Shown here piece by piece: positions 15,533-23,471 of a stretch of 64,000 bases of DNA (its first letter is position 1; every line of letters starts with the position of its first letter). The stretch is taken from contig QHME01000003.1 in assembly GCA_003258735.1 (NCBI GenBank), positions 62,001 to 126,000 of the forward strand, given 5' to 3'. Source of the DNA: Candidatus Melainabacteria bacterium. GTDB lineage: Bacteria > Cyanobacteriota > Vampirovibrionia > Gastranaerophilales > Gastranaerophilaceae. The position numbers and the translations under genes were made by a program. The notes below the pieces were generated by a model. That model did not search any database. It had not been told where the DNA came from and was given only the letters and a program-made list of their open reading frames with translations.

Positions 15533-16633
15533 ATGGATATTTTAGTAATTGGGAATGGTTTTGATTTAGCTCATGAACTTAAAACAACTTACAAAGATTT
15601 TTTATTAGCCTGCCAGAATGACAAATTACCAGATGAGTTTAAAAATTTTTGCAAAACTAATGTTTGGTTAAAACATTTTATAACTAGTAATGCAAATTCT
15701 AATGAAAAATTTGGAGAGACTTGGATAGACCTTGAAAAAGAAATTTTTAAAGTAATTGACCACATAAATAAGGTTATATTTTGGACTATGGATGAACGGT
15801 ATTCCAATTGTAAGTCTTTAAAAATCTTTAAAAGAGGTTTTTACTTTAACTTCTTTAATATAGGGGACAATTTACAAGATGACCGAAATCATCAAGATTT
15901 TGATCAACAAGGTTATATTATTACCTATCAAAATTCAGAAGATTGTAAAATAATTTATTTTAGAAATTTAAAAGGTTTTATAAATTTTCTATATGATCAA
16001 TTAAGAGAGTTTACTTATGCTTTTGAATATTATTTAGATAAAATAGTTTTATCTAATTTGAATACTGAATCTCAATATATAATTTCATTGCAGAGTGGAT
16101 ATAAAAGTCTGTCTGTTTTGAGTTTTAACTATACTGATACTTGTGAAAGATTATATAGGAAAGATTTTGCCATAAAACCATATTATGTACATGGAAAGAT
16201 TAATTGCAGCAAGAACACATGTAAATTAGTTTTAGGTACTCATAGTTTTGATAATAAACCTCAAAACGAAAAACCAAGAAGTGCTATTCCTTATGAATTT
16301 AATGTTTTCAGAAAACATAACCAAAGACACAAATATGGAACAATAGAAGCATATCAAGAACTTTTAAAGGAATTAACGGATCATAGAAAAGTAATAACGC
16401 CTGTATTTCATGTAATTGGACATTCTTTAGATGAAACAGATAAAAATATATTAAAACATTTATTTTTAATAAACAAAAATGCGATTATAAATATTTATTA
16501 TCACGATGAAGAAGCTCAAGAACGCTTAATTAATAATATTACAGATATTATTGGAGAAGAAGAAGTCATGATGAGAGTTAGATTAATATACCAACATGAT
16601 GAAAATAGAGGAATTCTTAAACATAGAGATTAA
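15533..16633 (+). CDS. abiH: AbiH-family abortive-infection protein
   Basis: 366 residues from the ATG after AAAAAGGA; the frame opens at 15488 but the extra part lies in the leader hairpin. The N terminus ILVIGNGFDLAHELKTTYKDFL is the AbiH signature nucleotide-binding-like strand-loop-helix. Further conserved blocks are LSFNYTDTCE, YVHGKINC, LVLGTHSFDN and VIGHSLDETDKNIL near the C terminus, with a basic/acidic tail. Known AbiH from Lactococcus blocks phage growth; the mechanism is not well defined. It is the last gene of the tRNA element, next to the integrase fragment, so it is cargo. Confidence 0.9.
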   Translation: MDILVIGNGFDLAHELKTTYKDFLLACQNDKLPDEFKNFCKTNVWLKHFITSNANSNEKFGETWIDLEKEIFKVIDHINKVIFWTMDERYSNCKSLKIFKRGFYFNFFNIGDNLQDDRNHQDFDQQGYIITYQNSEDCKIIYFRNLKGFINFLYDQLREFTYAFEYYLDKIVLSNLNTESQYIISLQSGYKSLSVLSFNYTDTCERLYRKDFAIKPYYVHGKINCSKNTCKLVLGTHSFDNKPQNEKPRSAIPYEFNVFRKHNQRHKYGTIEAYQELLKELTDHRKVITPVFHVIGHSLDETDKNILKHLFLINKNAIINIYYHDEEAQERLINNITDIIGEEEVMMRVRLIYQHDENRGILKHRD

Positions 16634-16659
16634 TGTTTTAATATTAAGTTGCATTTTTG

Positions 16660-16680
16660 CAATTACCCACACATTACCCA
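16660..16680. repeat. 21-bp element-end repeat, right copy
   Basis: Identical to 14161-14181; ends 7 bp before the right attachment repeat. Confidence 0.6.
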
Positions 16681-16687
16681 TAAAATT

Positions 16688-16768
16688 ACGCATTAAAAAA
16701 GAGGGTTTGGAAACCCTCTTTTTTATTAGCAAGGGAGAGACTCGAACTCTCGACCTCTCGGGTATGAG
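16688..16768. repeat. Right attachment-site repeat of tRNA element
   Basis: 81-bp identical partner of 13998-14078. It supplies the terminator and 3' half of the functional tRNA gene, so the present tRNA 3' half is element-derived if integration was standard. Confidence 0.92.
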
Positions 16769-16800
16769 CCGAACGCTCTAGCCAGCTGAGCTACCTTGCC
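16727..16800 (-). tRNA. tRNA with CAU anticodon (elongator Met, or Ile2)
   Basis: 74 nt on the minus strand: acceptor GGCAAGG / CCTTGCT, D-arm GCTC..GAGC, anticodon stem TTCGG-CTCATAC-CCGAG with CAT, T-arm GAGAG-TTCGAGT-CTCTC, discriminator A; no encoded CCA. The first pair is G-U rather than the C/A mismatch of initiator tRNA, so it is elongator Met or the lysidine-modified Ile2 type. It is the integration target of the 2.7-kb element. Confidence 0.93.
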
Positions 16801-16895
16801 ATACTTTTTGCTGTCGTGTATGTCTATTCTTACATGAAGAAAAAAATATTTCAAGTATTTTTCTCAAATTTTGTTTTTTGTGCCTAAACTATCGC

Positions 16896-17663
16896 CTATT
16901 TCAATTTTTTGACTAAAGTTTTAAAGTATTCTGATTCAGATTTTGCTTTCTGTGCACAAGTCATTCCATTGTTTGGCATCGTACTTTCTAAATTACAATA
17001 TCTATCCATATTGGTAAATTTAGTCCCAATATCACCCATTGTTCTCAAGACACCATCGCAAAACTCAAATGCGAACAAGTCATATCCAAGCCGATTGGGC
17101 AGATTTTTTGCGCCATTTATATCAGCAAAAATCCAAATATAATTTGCACCCAGAGACTGTTCAAATAACAACAAAGTGCCATCAGGCAATGCAAGCTGCC
17201 CATCGTCAAAAAGATGATTATCTAAATCATTGCTACCATCAAGTGTTTTATACACAGGCTTGGTATAAGCTATATTTACACAAGGAGTTGATGATACGCG
17301 CGAAGATAAAACATCCCCACAATTTGTAACACCAGTAAGGTAGTTTTTAAAAACTCTATAAAAATCGCCACTTCCGCCTTTTACTCTTACGTAATCACTT
17401 GGATTAGTTGAAACATCATCAGCTTCCATTTGTTTGAAAACCTGCTGCACAACAGAATATGTCTTCAAAAACTGAGTACGAAGTCTGTTTGCCTTATAAT
17501 TAGTCAAAAGTACTGGAATAGTCATTGCTGCAACAACTCCGATTATTCCAAGGGTGATTAAAATTTCAGCTAGAGTAAAACCACATTGTACATTGGTTAG
17601 TAGCAAATCTGTGCGCGCAACACTCCCTGACAGAGTAAAGTCATATGTGTTTTTAATTTCCAA
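16896..17663 (-). CDS. Type IV prepilin-like protein, module 3 (family B)
   Basis: 255 residues. Start is TTG at 17663, supported by TAGGAGA six bases upstream. An unusually long leader of 28 residues precedes the cleavage motif G28-FTLAEILITLGIIGVVAA with Glu at +5. The globular part has ADINGAKNLPNRLGYDLF and GVLRTMGD and ends MDRYCNLE..NGMTCAQKAKSESEYFKTLVKKLK, closely resembling the protein at 11840. It faces away from its XRE regulator at 17764. Likely assembled as a pilus or pseudopilus subunit. Confidence 0.87.
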   Translation of the reverse strand: MEIKNTYDFTLSGSVARTDLLLTNVQCGFTLAEILITLGIIGVVAAMTIPVLLTNYKANRLRTQFLKTYSVVQQVFKQMEADDVSTNPSDYVRVKGGSGDFYRVFKNYLTGVTNCGDVLSSRVSSTPCVNIAYTKPVYKTLDGSNDLDNHLFDDGQLALPDGTLLLFEQSLGANYIWIFADINGAKNLPNRLGYDLFAFEFCDGVLRTMGDIGTKFTNMDRYCNLESTMPNNGMTCAQKAKSESEYFKTLVKKLK

Positions 17664-17682
17664 AACTAAATCTCCTATTAAT

Positions 17683-17750
17683 GTTCACATGTATGAACTA
17701 TTATAGAAACTTGTTGGGGTAATATCAAGTTACAAGTTCACACATGTGAA
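17683..17750. promoter_or_regulatory. Two operator-like palindromes between module 3 genes
   Basis: GTTCACATGTATGAAC (17683-17698) and GTTCACACATGTGAA (17736-17750) share TTCACA/TGTGAA half-sites. One lies just before each divergent gene. They are good candidates for binding by the XRE protein at 17764. Confidence 0.7.
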
Positions 17751-17763
17751 GATATGTAACACT

Positions 17764-18009
17764 ATGATTAGTCAAGATTTTAACAAAATTGTATGCCAAA
17801 GGATTGCACAGTTAAGAAAAGAGCGTAACATGACGCTTGAACAACTTGCTTATCGCAGTGGAATTTCAAAAGGCGGACTTAGTGAAATCGAACGCAACAT
17901 GAAAGAGCCAAGAGCTTATACCATTTTGAAATTATGCAGCGGATTAGAAATTTCTATGAAAGAGTTTTTTGATTTTGATGAAATTAATGATTTTATGAAT
18001 TTGCTATAA
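17764..18009 (+). CDS. XRE-family HTH regulator, module 3
   Basis: 81 residues from the ATG at 17764. An upstream GTG at 17746 is in frame but lies inside the operator palindrome. It is almost only a HTH: RIAQLRKERNMTLEQLAYRSGISKGGLSEIERNMKEPRAYTILKLCSGLEISMKEFF. It is of a different subtype from the other three module regulators (shorter, no tail), closer to SinR/phage-type repressors. Divergent from the prepilin at 16896. Confidence 0.85.
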   Translation: MISQDFNKIVCQRIAQLRKERNMTLEQLAYRSGISKGGLSEIERNMKEPRAYTILKLCSGLEISMKEFFDFDEINDFMNLL

Positions 18010-18011
18010 AA

Positions 18012-18044
18012 TAAAAACCGCCCGATATCTCGAGCGGTTTTTCA
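18012..18044. terminator. Bidirectional terminator between XRE and peptidyl-prolyl isomerase genes
   Basis: AAAACCGC ... GCGGTTTTT stem with runs of A and T on either side, between converging genes. Confidence 0.75.
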
Positions 18045-18050
18045 AATTTA

Positions 18051-18428
18051 TTATCTTTTTGCTGTTGTTTTTATTATATGCCAGCCAAACTTTGTTCCAA
18101 CAGGGTCTGAGATTTCACCAACCTTGAGGTCAAACGCAGTATCGGCAAATTGCTGAACCATCTGCTTACGGTTAAAATACCCCAAATCACCACCATATTG
18201 ACCTGATGGACATAGTGAATACTGTCTTGCAGCATCTTCAAATGTTATATCACCATTTTCGATTTGTTTTTTTATTTGAACCGCTTCTTTTCTTGTTTTG
18301 ACCAAGACATGACTTGCACGAACTTCATTAACATCTAAATTCGGATTCAAAAAACCACCTGATGCAAATGCATTTAAACCTAAAAATACAACGGCTATTG
18401 CCAAAAACGATTTTATCAATTTTTTCAT
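18051..18428 (-). CDS. Secreted parvulin-type peptidyl-prolyl isomerase
   Basis: 125 residues: signal peptide (about 1-22, ending AFA), then a single rotamase (parvulin/PpiC) domain with RASHVLVKTRKEA, FEDAARQYSLCPSGQYGGDLGYF and FGWHIIKTTAKR. This is the minimal parvulin fold with no SurA/PrsA chaperone part. It probably helps fold envelope proteins in the periplasm. SD AAGGAG on the minus strand. It is followed upstream by an unknown secreted protein gene on the same strand. Confidence 0.9.
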   Translation of the reverse strand: MKKLIKSFLAIAVVFLGLNAFASGGFLNPNLDVNEVRASHVLVKTRKEAVQIKKQIENGDITFEDAARQYSLCPSGQYGGDLGYFNRKQMVQQFADTAFDLKVGEISDPVGTKFGWHIIKTTAKR

Positions 18429-18482
18429 TATTTTCTCCTTAATTTATTAGTCATTTTACAATATAAATTTTGAAATTAAATA

Positions 18483-19133
18483 CTACAGTTGGATTGAACG
18501 CAAGACAAAATAATACCTGTAATTACCCCAATATACAATAATGGAAATAAAATTATTATCCATATCAGAGGCCTCTAAATATGTATCAGGAATCGGCTGA
18601 CGTTTAGAACTTTTTACATTTTTACCAACCACTTTTAAGAATTTTTCTCTAATAAGCTGAACTTTTGTCATTTTTACTTGTGGCAAATTATTTTTGTAAA
18701 AATCCATTGGAACCATTTCTTTTTTGTAACATGGAACTATATATTTAACTTTGCCCGCCTCTTTAAACAAAATATACCATGCACCATCATGCTCGCGTGG
18801 TGTAAGCAAATAATACCCAGGCTCAATAGCAATTGTTTTGAAAAACAATGGTGCAGTCAACCTAAAAAGCGGATAAGGCGACCAAGTTGAATACATTGTA
18901 TCTTGATATTCCCCAGGATCAATATTGTGCATATATTTAAAATTCGGAACCGGCAAATCTCGATACATTTTCTCTATATCAATATCCTCTGGAGAATATT
19001 CATCATCCAGAATTTCCTGAGTATCGACATCTTCAGGATATGAAGCAGCCTTTTGTTCTGCAGAAAATGCAGATACATTAAAACAAAATGTACCCAACAG
19101 AATTATAAAAATATACACCGCTAACTTTTTCAT
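18483..19133 (-). CDS. Uncharacterised secreted protein
   Basis: 216 residues with a clear signal peptide (about 1-24, cleavage near FSAEQ). The mature part is Asp/Glu-rich at first, then aromatic and probably beta-rich, with a central region like GYYLLTPREHDGAWYILFKEAG and an ending FISIIVYWGNYRYYFVLRSIQL. I do not recognise a family. The start has TAAAAT ending 6 nt before the ATG (TTGATT-16 bp-TAAAAT), so it may be leaderless. Confidence 0.6.
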   Translation of the reverse strand: MKKLAVYIFIILLGTFCFNVSAFSAEQKAASYPEDVDTQEILDDEYSPEDIDIEKMYRDLPVPNFKYMHNIDPGEYQDTMYSTWSPYPLFRLTAPLFFKTIAIEPGYYLLTPREHDGAWYILFKEAGKVKYIVPCYKKEMVPMDFYKNNLPQVKMTKVQLIREKFLKVVGKNVKSSKRQPIPDTYLEASDMDNNFISIIVYWGNYRYYFVLRSIQL

Positions 19134-19177
19134 ACTCTGATTTTAATATTTTTTTGCTAAAAATCAATCATTTATTT

Positions 19178-19582
19178 TTATGAATGAATTTGGAACGGAC
19201 ATTTTGTACAGTGAGCTTTTGGGTGTAAAACAAGATTGTCTTCCAAATCGTACATTCGCGCAATCCTTGTATCTAAAGGCGCTCCACATCTAGGACATTT
19301 CAGACCTCCAGCACCATTTAGAATCAATTGTTTCAAACTTTCTATAATTTCAGGAGAAACAATATTGCTTGCAATATCTTTTTCAAGCCTTTTAATTTCA
19401 GAAGGCTCACATTTCAAAACCTTTGCAATCGCTTGTCTGATTGTAACAGGCAAAAATAATTCCTTGCCATCTTCTACTTCTTCAATCGTTTCAACAGGAA
19501 TATTTGCAGCAATAGCTAACCCTGTTTGTGTTAAACCTAATTCTTCTCGTTTTGTTTGGATAAATCTTGCTAATGTTTTCAT
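19178..19582 (-). CDS. XRE HTH fused to C-terminal zinc ribbon
   Basis: 134 residues. N-terminal HTH: RFIQTKREELGLTQTGLAIAANIPVETIEEVEDGKELF..IRQAIAKVLKCEPSEIKRL. A linker helix follows, then a zinc-ribbon-like CPRCG (about residue 95) and CTKCPF near the end, with a His close by. It probably is a DNA-binding regulator whose ribbon binds zinc, nucleic acid or a partner. It faces away from the tandem paralogue pair at 19779, but is 196 bp away and not part of a prepilin module. A TATTAT box ends 6 nt before the ATG. Confidence 0.75.
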   Translation of the reverse strand: MKTLARFIQTKREELGLTQTGLAIAANIPVETIEEVEDGKELFLPVTIRQAIAKVLKCEPSEIKRLEKDIASNIVSPEIIESLKQLILNGAGGLKCPRCGAPLDTRIARMYDLEDNLVLHPKAHCTKCPFQIHS

Positions 19583-19778
19583 AAAAATATAATAGCATAA
19601 ATTCTATAGAATATAGTTTATTAAGAAATGTAACACCATAATATCAACTGTAAACTCAATAATAGCAAGGAATTTCAAAAACAAAGACCAAAGTTGTGAC
19701 TCCAGTCATGCAATTTTTGTGAAGCAAAATTGTTTATATAAGTACGGGGACAGAAAAAGAAAATCGGGGAAAAGAAAG

Positions 19779-20018
19779 ATGTTTACCAATTTATCTTATG
19801 CGAACTTACCATACTGGGGAATCCTACCAATGGGTGTAACAAATTATGGTAGAGATACTCAAGTCTTCACTATTCCTGAGTATGCATCAGGTCAAATAGG
19901 TATGGCACTCAATCCGATAGCTCAATTTCAATTCGGAACAGCGGGTCTGCAAATGCCTTCACCATTTGGATTTAATCCAATGTTCGGATGCGGAATGATG
20001 TTTCCATTCTATGCATAA
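19779..20018 (+). CDS. Short paralogue of the downstream 352-residue protein
   Basis: 79 residues from the ATG after ATCGGGGAAAAG; the frame opens at 19719 but that part lacks homology. Its first 50 residues (FTNLSYANLPYW.., TNYGRDTQVFTIPEYASGQIGM) closely match the N terminus of the protein at 20067, including the DNA leader AAAATCGGGGAAAA. After that the two differ: this one ends in a Phe/Met/Gly-rich tail. It is either a truncated duplicate or a dedicated short form. Family unknown. Confidence 0.65.
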   Translation: MFTNLSYANLPYWGILPMGVTNYGRDTQVFTIPEYASGQIGMALNPIAQFQFGTAGLQMPSPFGFNPMFGCGMMFPFYA

Positions 20019-20066
20019 CTAAAAAAAATTACGGTACGAAAATAAAGAAAATCGGGGAAAAAGAAA

Positions 20067-21125
20067 ATGTTTACTAATTTATCTTATGCAAACTTACCAT
20101 ATTGGAATCAATTACCAATGACTGTTACCAACTACGGTGGTGACACTCAGGTTTCAACTATTCCTGAATATGCATCAGGTAGAATCGGTATGACAATGAA
20201 TCCAATTGCTCAACAACAATTCGGTATGGGTATACCATCTGTTCAAGATTTGACTCAATCATATCTTAACCCTGCTATGAACCAAATGGCAAATACCGTA
20301 ATCAGAGCCACTCAACAAGCAATCGCTGCCACTAAACAAGGTTTGAATGCAGCATTGCAGAAGAAAGACTTGAAAGAAGAAGACAAAAAGAAAATCAATA
20401 ACTTGCTTGAACAATTGAAAAAACAAGAAGAAGCATTGAAAGAATTGATGCAATCTACTGAAATGAAACCGGAAGATGCATTTACAAAAGCTCAAGATAT
20501 TCAAAAAGAAGTAAACAAAATCAAAACTTCTGCAAATGAGTTATTCAAAGCAATCAACAATGGCACATCAACAGACAGCACAAAAACTGACGCTGACGCA
20601 ACAAAAGCCGATGGTGATGACACAAAAACTGACGGCAAAACAAAAACTGATGATAAAACTAAGACAGATGGCAAAGATGAAAAACAAGGTGCATCTGTTG
20701 ACCAAGCAAAAATCACAAGTTTAGTTGACCAATTCTACGATGCAACATACCGTATCGGTACAGATGATGAGGCTTTCAACTCAGTTTGTGAACAAATTAC
20801 AGATGAAAATGTTTTAGACGTAATGTTGACTTGGAAAAAATTCCACGGAACAGAAAAAGGTGAATCATTTATGCAAGCCTTTATGTGGGATGCAAATGCT
20901 GACCAAAAGAAAACTTATGGCAAAAAGATTGCAAGAGCATTGCGTGACAAAGCTGTAGCTCTAGGTATCTACGACAAATGCCGTGAAGACTTTGCTGCAA
21001 TCGACAAGGAAATGAACAGTTGGTTCTACATAAGCAATGATGTTGCTAAAAACTACGACAACATCATCAAAGAAATTGCAAACAAAGAAGGCAAACCTTA
21101 TGCATTAAAAGATTTCAAATATTAG
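20067..21125 (+). CDS. Uncharacterised three-part protein with KTDG-rich linker
   Basis: 352 residues without signal peptide. Residues 1-55 match the short gene upstream. Residues about 65-165 form a long charged helix or coiled coil (KEEDKKKINNLLEQLKKQEE). Residues about 170-215 are a low-complexity linker built from repeated TKTDG/ATKADG/DDKTK units. The C-terminal helical domain contains YRIGTDDEAFNSVCEQITDENVLDVM, weakly like an annexin-type helical repeat, and ends WFYISND..NYDNIIKEIANKEGK. The function is unknown; the modular layout suggests a scaffold or adaptor. Confidence 0.7.
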   Translation: MFTNLSYANLPYWNQLPMTVTNYGGDTQVSTIPEYASGRIGMTMNPIAQQQFGMGIPSVQDLTQSYLNPAMNQMANTVIRATQQAIAATKQGLNAALQKKDLKEEDKKKINNLLEQLKKQEEALKELMQSTEMKPEDAFTKAQDIQKEVNKIKTSANELFKAINNGTSTDSTKTDADATKADGDDTKTDGKTKTDDKTKTDGKDEKQGASVDQAKITSLVDQFYDATYRIGTDDEAFNSVCEQITDENVLDVMLTWKKFHGTEKGESFMQAFMWDANADQKKTYGKKIARALRDKAVALGIYDKCREDFAAIDKEMNSWFYISNDVAKNYDNIIKEIANKEGKPYALKDFKY

Positions 21126-21199
21126 AAAATATATAAATTAAGATTCCTCAAGTATATGTGAATTAGATTAATAGGTTAGAAAAGTAGTGTAGAAATTTC

Positions 21200-21229
21200 A
21201 TCCCTGTATATAACAGGGATTTTTTTTAC
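21200..21229 (+). terminator. Terminator after 20067 gene
   Basis: ATCCCTGTATATAACAGGGAT stem followed by eight T. Confidence 0.85.
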
Positions 21230-21304
21230 GTATTTTTTAAAAATTAAAAGCAATTTTTTGATGACAAAATACTTTATATATATAGAAAAATCAATAGGTT
21301 CAAT

Positions 21305-21769
21305 ATGAGTAAAATAGTTTCAGAGCAATATTTCAGGTTTGATTCGTCAGATTATGCCAAAAATTTGAGACAAATTTATGGTGATGACGGTTATAAAAAA
21401 TACACGGCAAAAATGAACAGTATCATAACCAAAGGCAAAACATTCACTAACCCAATTGCCAAATCCAAAGCTGAATATATCTCAGAAAAAGAAATACAAT
21501 ATAAACAAGCACTTGCAAACTTGTCTAAATCAAGAAATATTTGGAACAGGTACAAAAGCAATTACCGTGCCAATTTAGATGCAACTTCAAAACAAAATAA
21601 TGGAATTTCTATCTCAAGTCAACAACGTCAAGCTGCACTGGAAGGGGCTGGCGGAGGGGCAGTAAAAGCTTATAACAATTTCAATAACGCTCAAGCTGAA
21701 GCTGACTATGCCTTGAGTCTTTATAATGACGCAACCCATGACGGTATGCCGTTAAACCTGATGGGTTAA
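21305..21769 (+). CDS. Uncharacterised helical protein
   Basis: 154 residues, soluble, no signal peptide, rich in Lys, Asn, Ala and Tyr; predicted helices throughout and a Gly stretch LEGAGGGAVKAYNNFNNAQAEADYALS. I do not recognise it. SD is weak (AGG). Codon use resembles neighbours. Located between the 20067 gene and rpsO on the same strand, with its own upstream terminator and AT-rich promoter region. Confidence 0.6.
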   Translation: MSKIVSEQYFRFDSSDYAKNLRQIYGDDGYKKYTAKMNSIITKGKTFTNPIAKSKAEYISEKEIQYKQALANLSKSRNIWNRYKSNYRANLDATSKQNNGISISSQQRQAALEGAGGGAVKAYNNFNNAQAEADYALSLYNDATHDGMPLNLMG

Positions 21770-21875
21770 TCGTTCTTAACATCATGTATTGATTTTTTTC
21801 TTTGAACATATTATTATCTATCTTGTAGAGTGCTTACGCCAATAATCACTCAACAAGAAAAAAAGGGAAACTAAT

Positions 21876-22145
21876 ATGTCAATTAACTTAAAAAACAAAG
21901 CAGAAATCGTTAAGGCTTACGGAAAGAACGAAAAAGACACAGGTTCAGCAGCAGTTCAAATCGCTATGATGACTCAAAAAATCTCTGAACTAACTGAACA
22001 TTTGAAATCTAACAAAAAAGATTTCGCTACAAAAAGAGGTCTTTTGATGATGGTAGGTAAAAGAAAAAGATTACTTGCTTACGTAAAATCTCAAAATCTT
22101 GACGAATACAGAGAATTGATTAAAAAATTAGGTATCAGAGGTTAA
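21876..22145 (+). CDS. rpsO: 30S ribosomal protein S15
   Basis: 89 residues, the usual length. It binds the 16S central domain early in 30S assembly. Conserved GSAAVQIAMMTQKISELTEHLKSNKKDF and RGLLMMVGKRKRLLAYVK are complete. SD AAGGGAAA precedes the ATG, and a terminator follows, so it is a single-gene unit. The leader may be autoregulatory as known in other bacteria, but I see no specific structure. Confidence 0.97.
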   Translation: MSINLKNKAEIVKAYGKNEKDTGSAAVQIAMMTQKISELTEHLKSNKKDFATKRGLLMMVGKRKRLLAYVKSQNLDEYRELIKKLGIRG

Positions 22146-22166
22146 TTCTGATAGAAACTTTTAGAA

Positions 22167-22195
22167 AAGTCGACCATTTTGGTCGGCTTTTTTGT
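22167..22195 (+). terminator. Terminator of rpsO
   Basis: AGTCGACCATTTTGGTCGGCT stem then six T. Confidence 0.85.
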
Positions 22196-22249
22196 TTATA
22201 ATTTTTGGGGTAAAATATAGAAAATTTATTTACACAAAAGGAATTTTTA

Positions 22250-23443
22250 ATGAAAACTTTAAAATCAATGCGTTTACACATCGGAATTTTTGGAAAAACA
22301 AATGTCGGCAAATCATCCTTGCTAAACAGAATAACAAATCAGGATATTTCAATAGTTTCAGATATAGCAGGAACAACGACAGATGTTGTTGAAAAATCTA
22401 TGGAACTTTTGCCGATAGGTCCTGTTAATTTCCTTGATACTGCTGGGATTGACGACAAAACAGCCTTATCATCAGAAAGAATCGAAAAGACAATGAAAAT
22501 TTTAAACCGTACTGATGTTGCGGTTGTTGTATGCGATTATAATGGAATTGATGAATATGAAATTAAATTAATTAAAAAATTTGATGAACTAAAAATTCCT
22601 TATATAATCGTTGTAAATAAGATTGACGAAAAGCCCCTAAGTGATGCAATTTTAGCTGATTTGCAACAATATACAAAAAATATTCTTATAACTTCTGCAA
22701 CTTCTGACAAGGATTTAGTTTACAAATTTAAAGAAACCTTAGTTAAACTTCTACCTGATGATTTTGTAAACATGCCTAAAATTGTTGGCGACTTAGTACC
22801 TAAAAAAAGCACTGTCATTCTTGTTATTCCAATTGATAAAGAAGCCCCTAAAGGCAGAATTATTTTACCGCAAGTCCAAGTTCTGCGTGACTTGTTGGAT
22901 TCAAGTTGCTTGAGTCTTGTTGTTAAAGAAACCGAATTACAAAACGCACTAGACAATTTAAAGACTCCACCAAGCCTTGTTGTAACAGACTCGCAAGCGT
23001 TTAAACAAGTCGCAGACATTGTACCTGACTCAATTCCTTTGACCTCATTTTCAATACTTTTTGCAAGGTTAAAAGGGGACTTGAAAGAATTTGTAAAAGG
23101 AGCGTCTGCAATCTCAAAACTAAAAGACGGAGATAGAGTTTTAATTTTAGAAAGCTGTACACACCACGCTATTGAAGATGATATCGGAAGAGTCAAAATT
23201 CCACGACTTTTAAAAATGTGCACAGGCAAAGAATTGGTTATTGATAACATTGCAGGTCATGATTTCCCTGATATCTCAAAATACAATTTGATAATCCATT
23301 GTGGAGCATGCATGACAAACAGACGCGAAGTTTTGTCTAGGATTTTACTCGCCAATCAAAAGAACGTACCAATTACGAATTATGGTATAGCAATATCATA
23401 TTGCCTCAGAATTCTTCCACGTGCAATTAAAATGTTTGAATAA
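22250..23443 (+). CDS. hydF: [FeFe]-hydrogenase H-cluster maturation GTPase HydF
   Basis: 397 residues. HydF is the scaffold on which HydE and HydG build the 2Fe subcluster before transfer to the hydrogenase. Seen: GTPase P-loop GKTNVGKSS, LDTAGIDD (G3) and VNKID (G4) in residues 1-165; then dimerisation and cluster domains with the ESCTHHAIEDDIGRVKIPR and IIHCGACMTNRREVLSR blocks, whose C-x-H and H-C-x-x-C residues bind the 4Fe-4S cluster. An ATG at 22250 follows AAAAGGA. The gene is 14 kb from the hydrogenase, which shows the maturation system is dispersed. HydE and HydG are not in the window. Confidence 0.95.
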   Translation: MKTLKSMRLHIGIFGKTNVGKSSLLNRITNQDISIVSDIAGTTTDVVEKSMELLPIGPVNFLDTAGIDDKTALSSERIEKTMKILNRTDVAVVVCDYNGIDEYEIKLIKKFDELKIPYIIVVNKIDEKPLSDAILADLQQYTKNILITSATSDKDLVYKFKETLVKLLPDDFVNMPKIVGDLVPKKSTVILVIPIDKEAPKGRIILPQVQVLRDLLDSSCLSLVVKETELQNALDNLKTPPSLVVTDSQAFKQVADIVPDSIPLTSFSILFARLKGDLKEFVKGASAISKLKDGDRVLILESCTHHAIEDDIGRVKIPRLLKMCTGKELVIDNIAGHDFPDISKYNLIIHCGACMTNRREVLSRILLANQKNVPITNYGIAISYCLRILPRAIKMFE

Positions 23444-23471
23444 CCCTTGACATTCTAATTTAAAATTTACA

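Larger units (their letters stand above)
13998..16768. mobile_element. 2.7-kb tRNA-integrated element carrying AbiH and a HigB/HigA-type pair
   Basis: It is bounded by the 81-bp direct repeats and inserted in the anticodon-loop region of a tRNA(CAU) gene, with the right copy completing an intact tRNA, as for tyrosine-recombinase integration. Cargo in order: a small 5'-remnant ORF, a RelE/HigB-type toxin, a convergent HigA-type antitoxin, an integrase 3' fragment and AbiH. The integrase lacks its N-terminal and arm-binding parts, so the element is probably immobile on its own. A 21-bp repeat (14161-14181 and 16660-16680) near both ends may be recombinase arm sites. Its base composition is visibly more AT-rich than the flanks. 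Confidence 0.85.

Noticed and set aside
22720..23250. 176-residue ORF opposite hydF
   Set aside because: Antisense shadow; no recognisable fold and no promoter.
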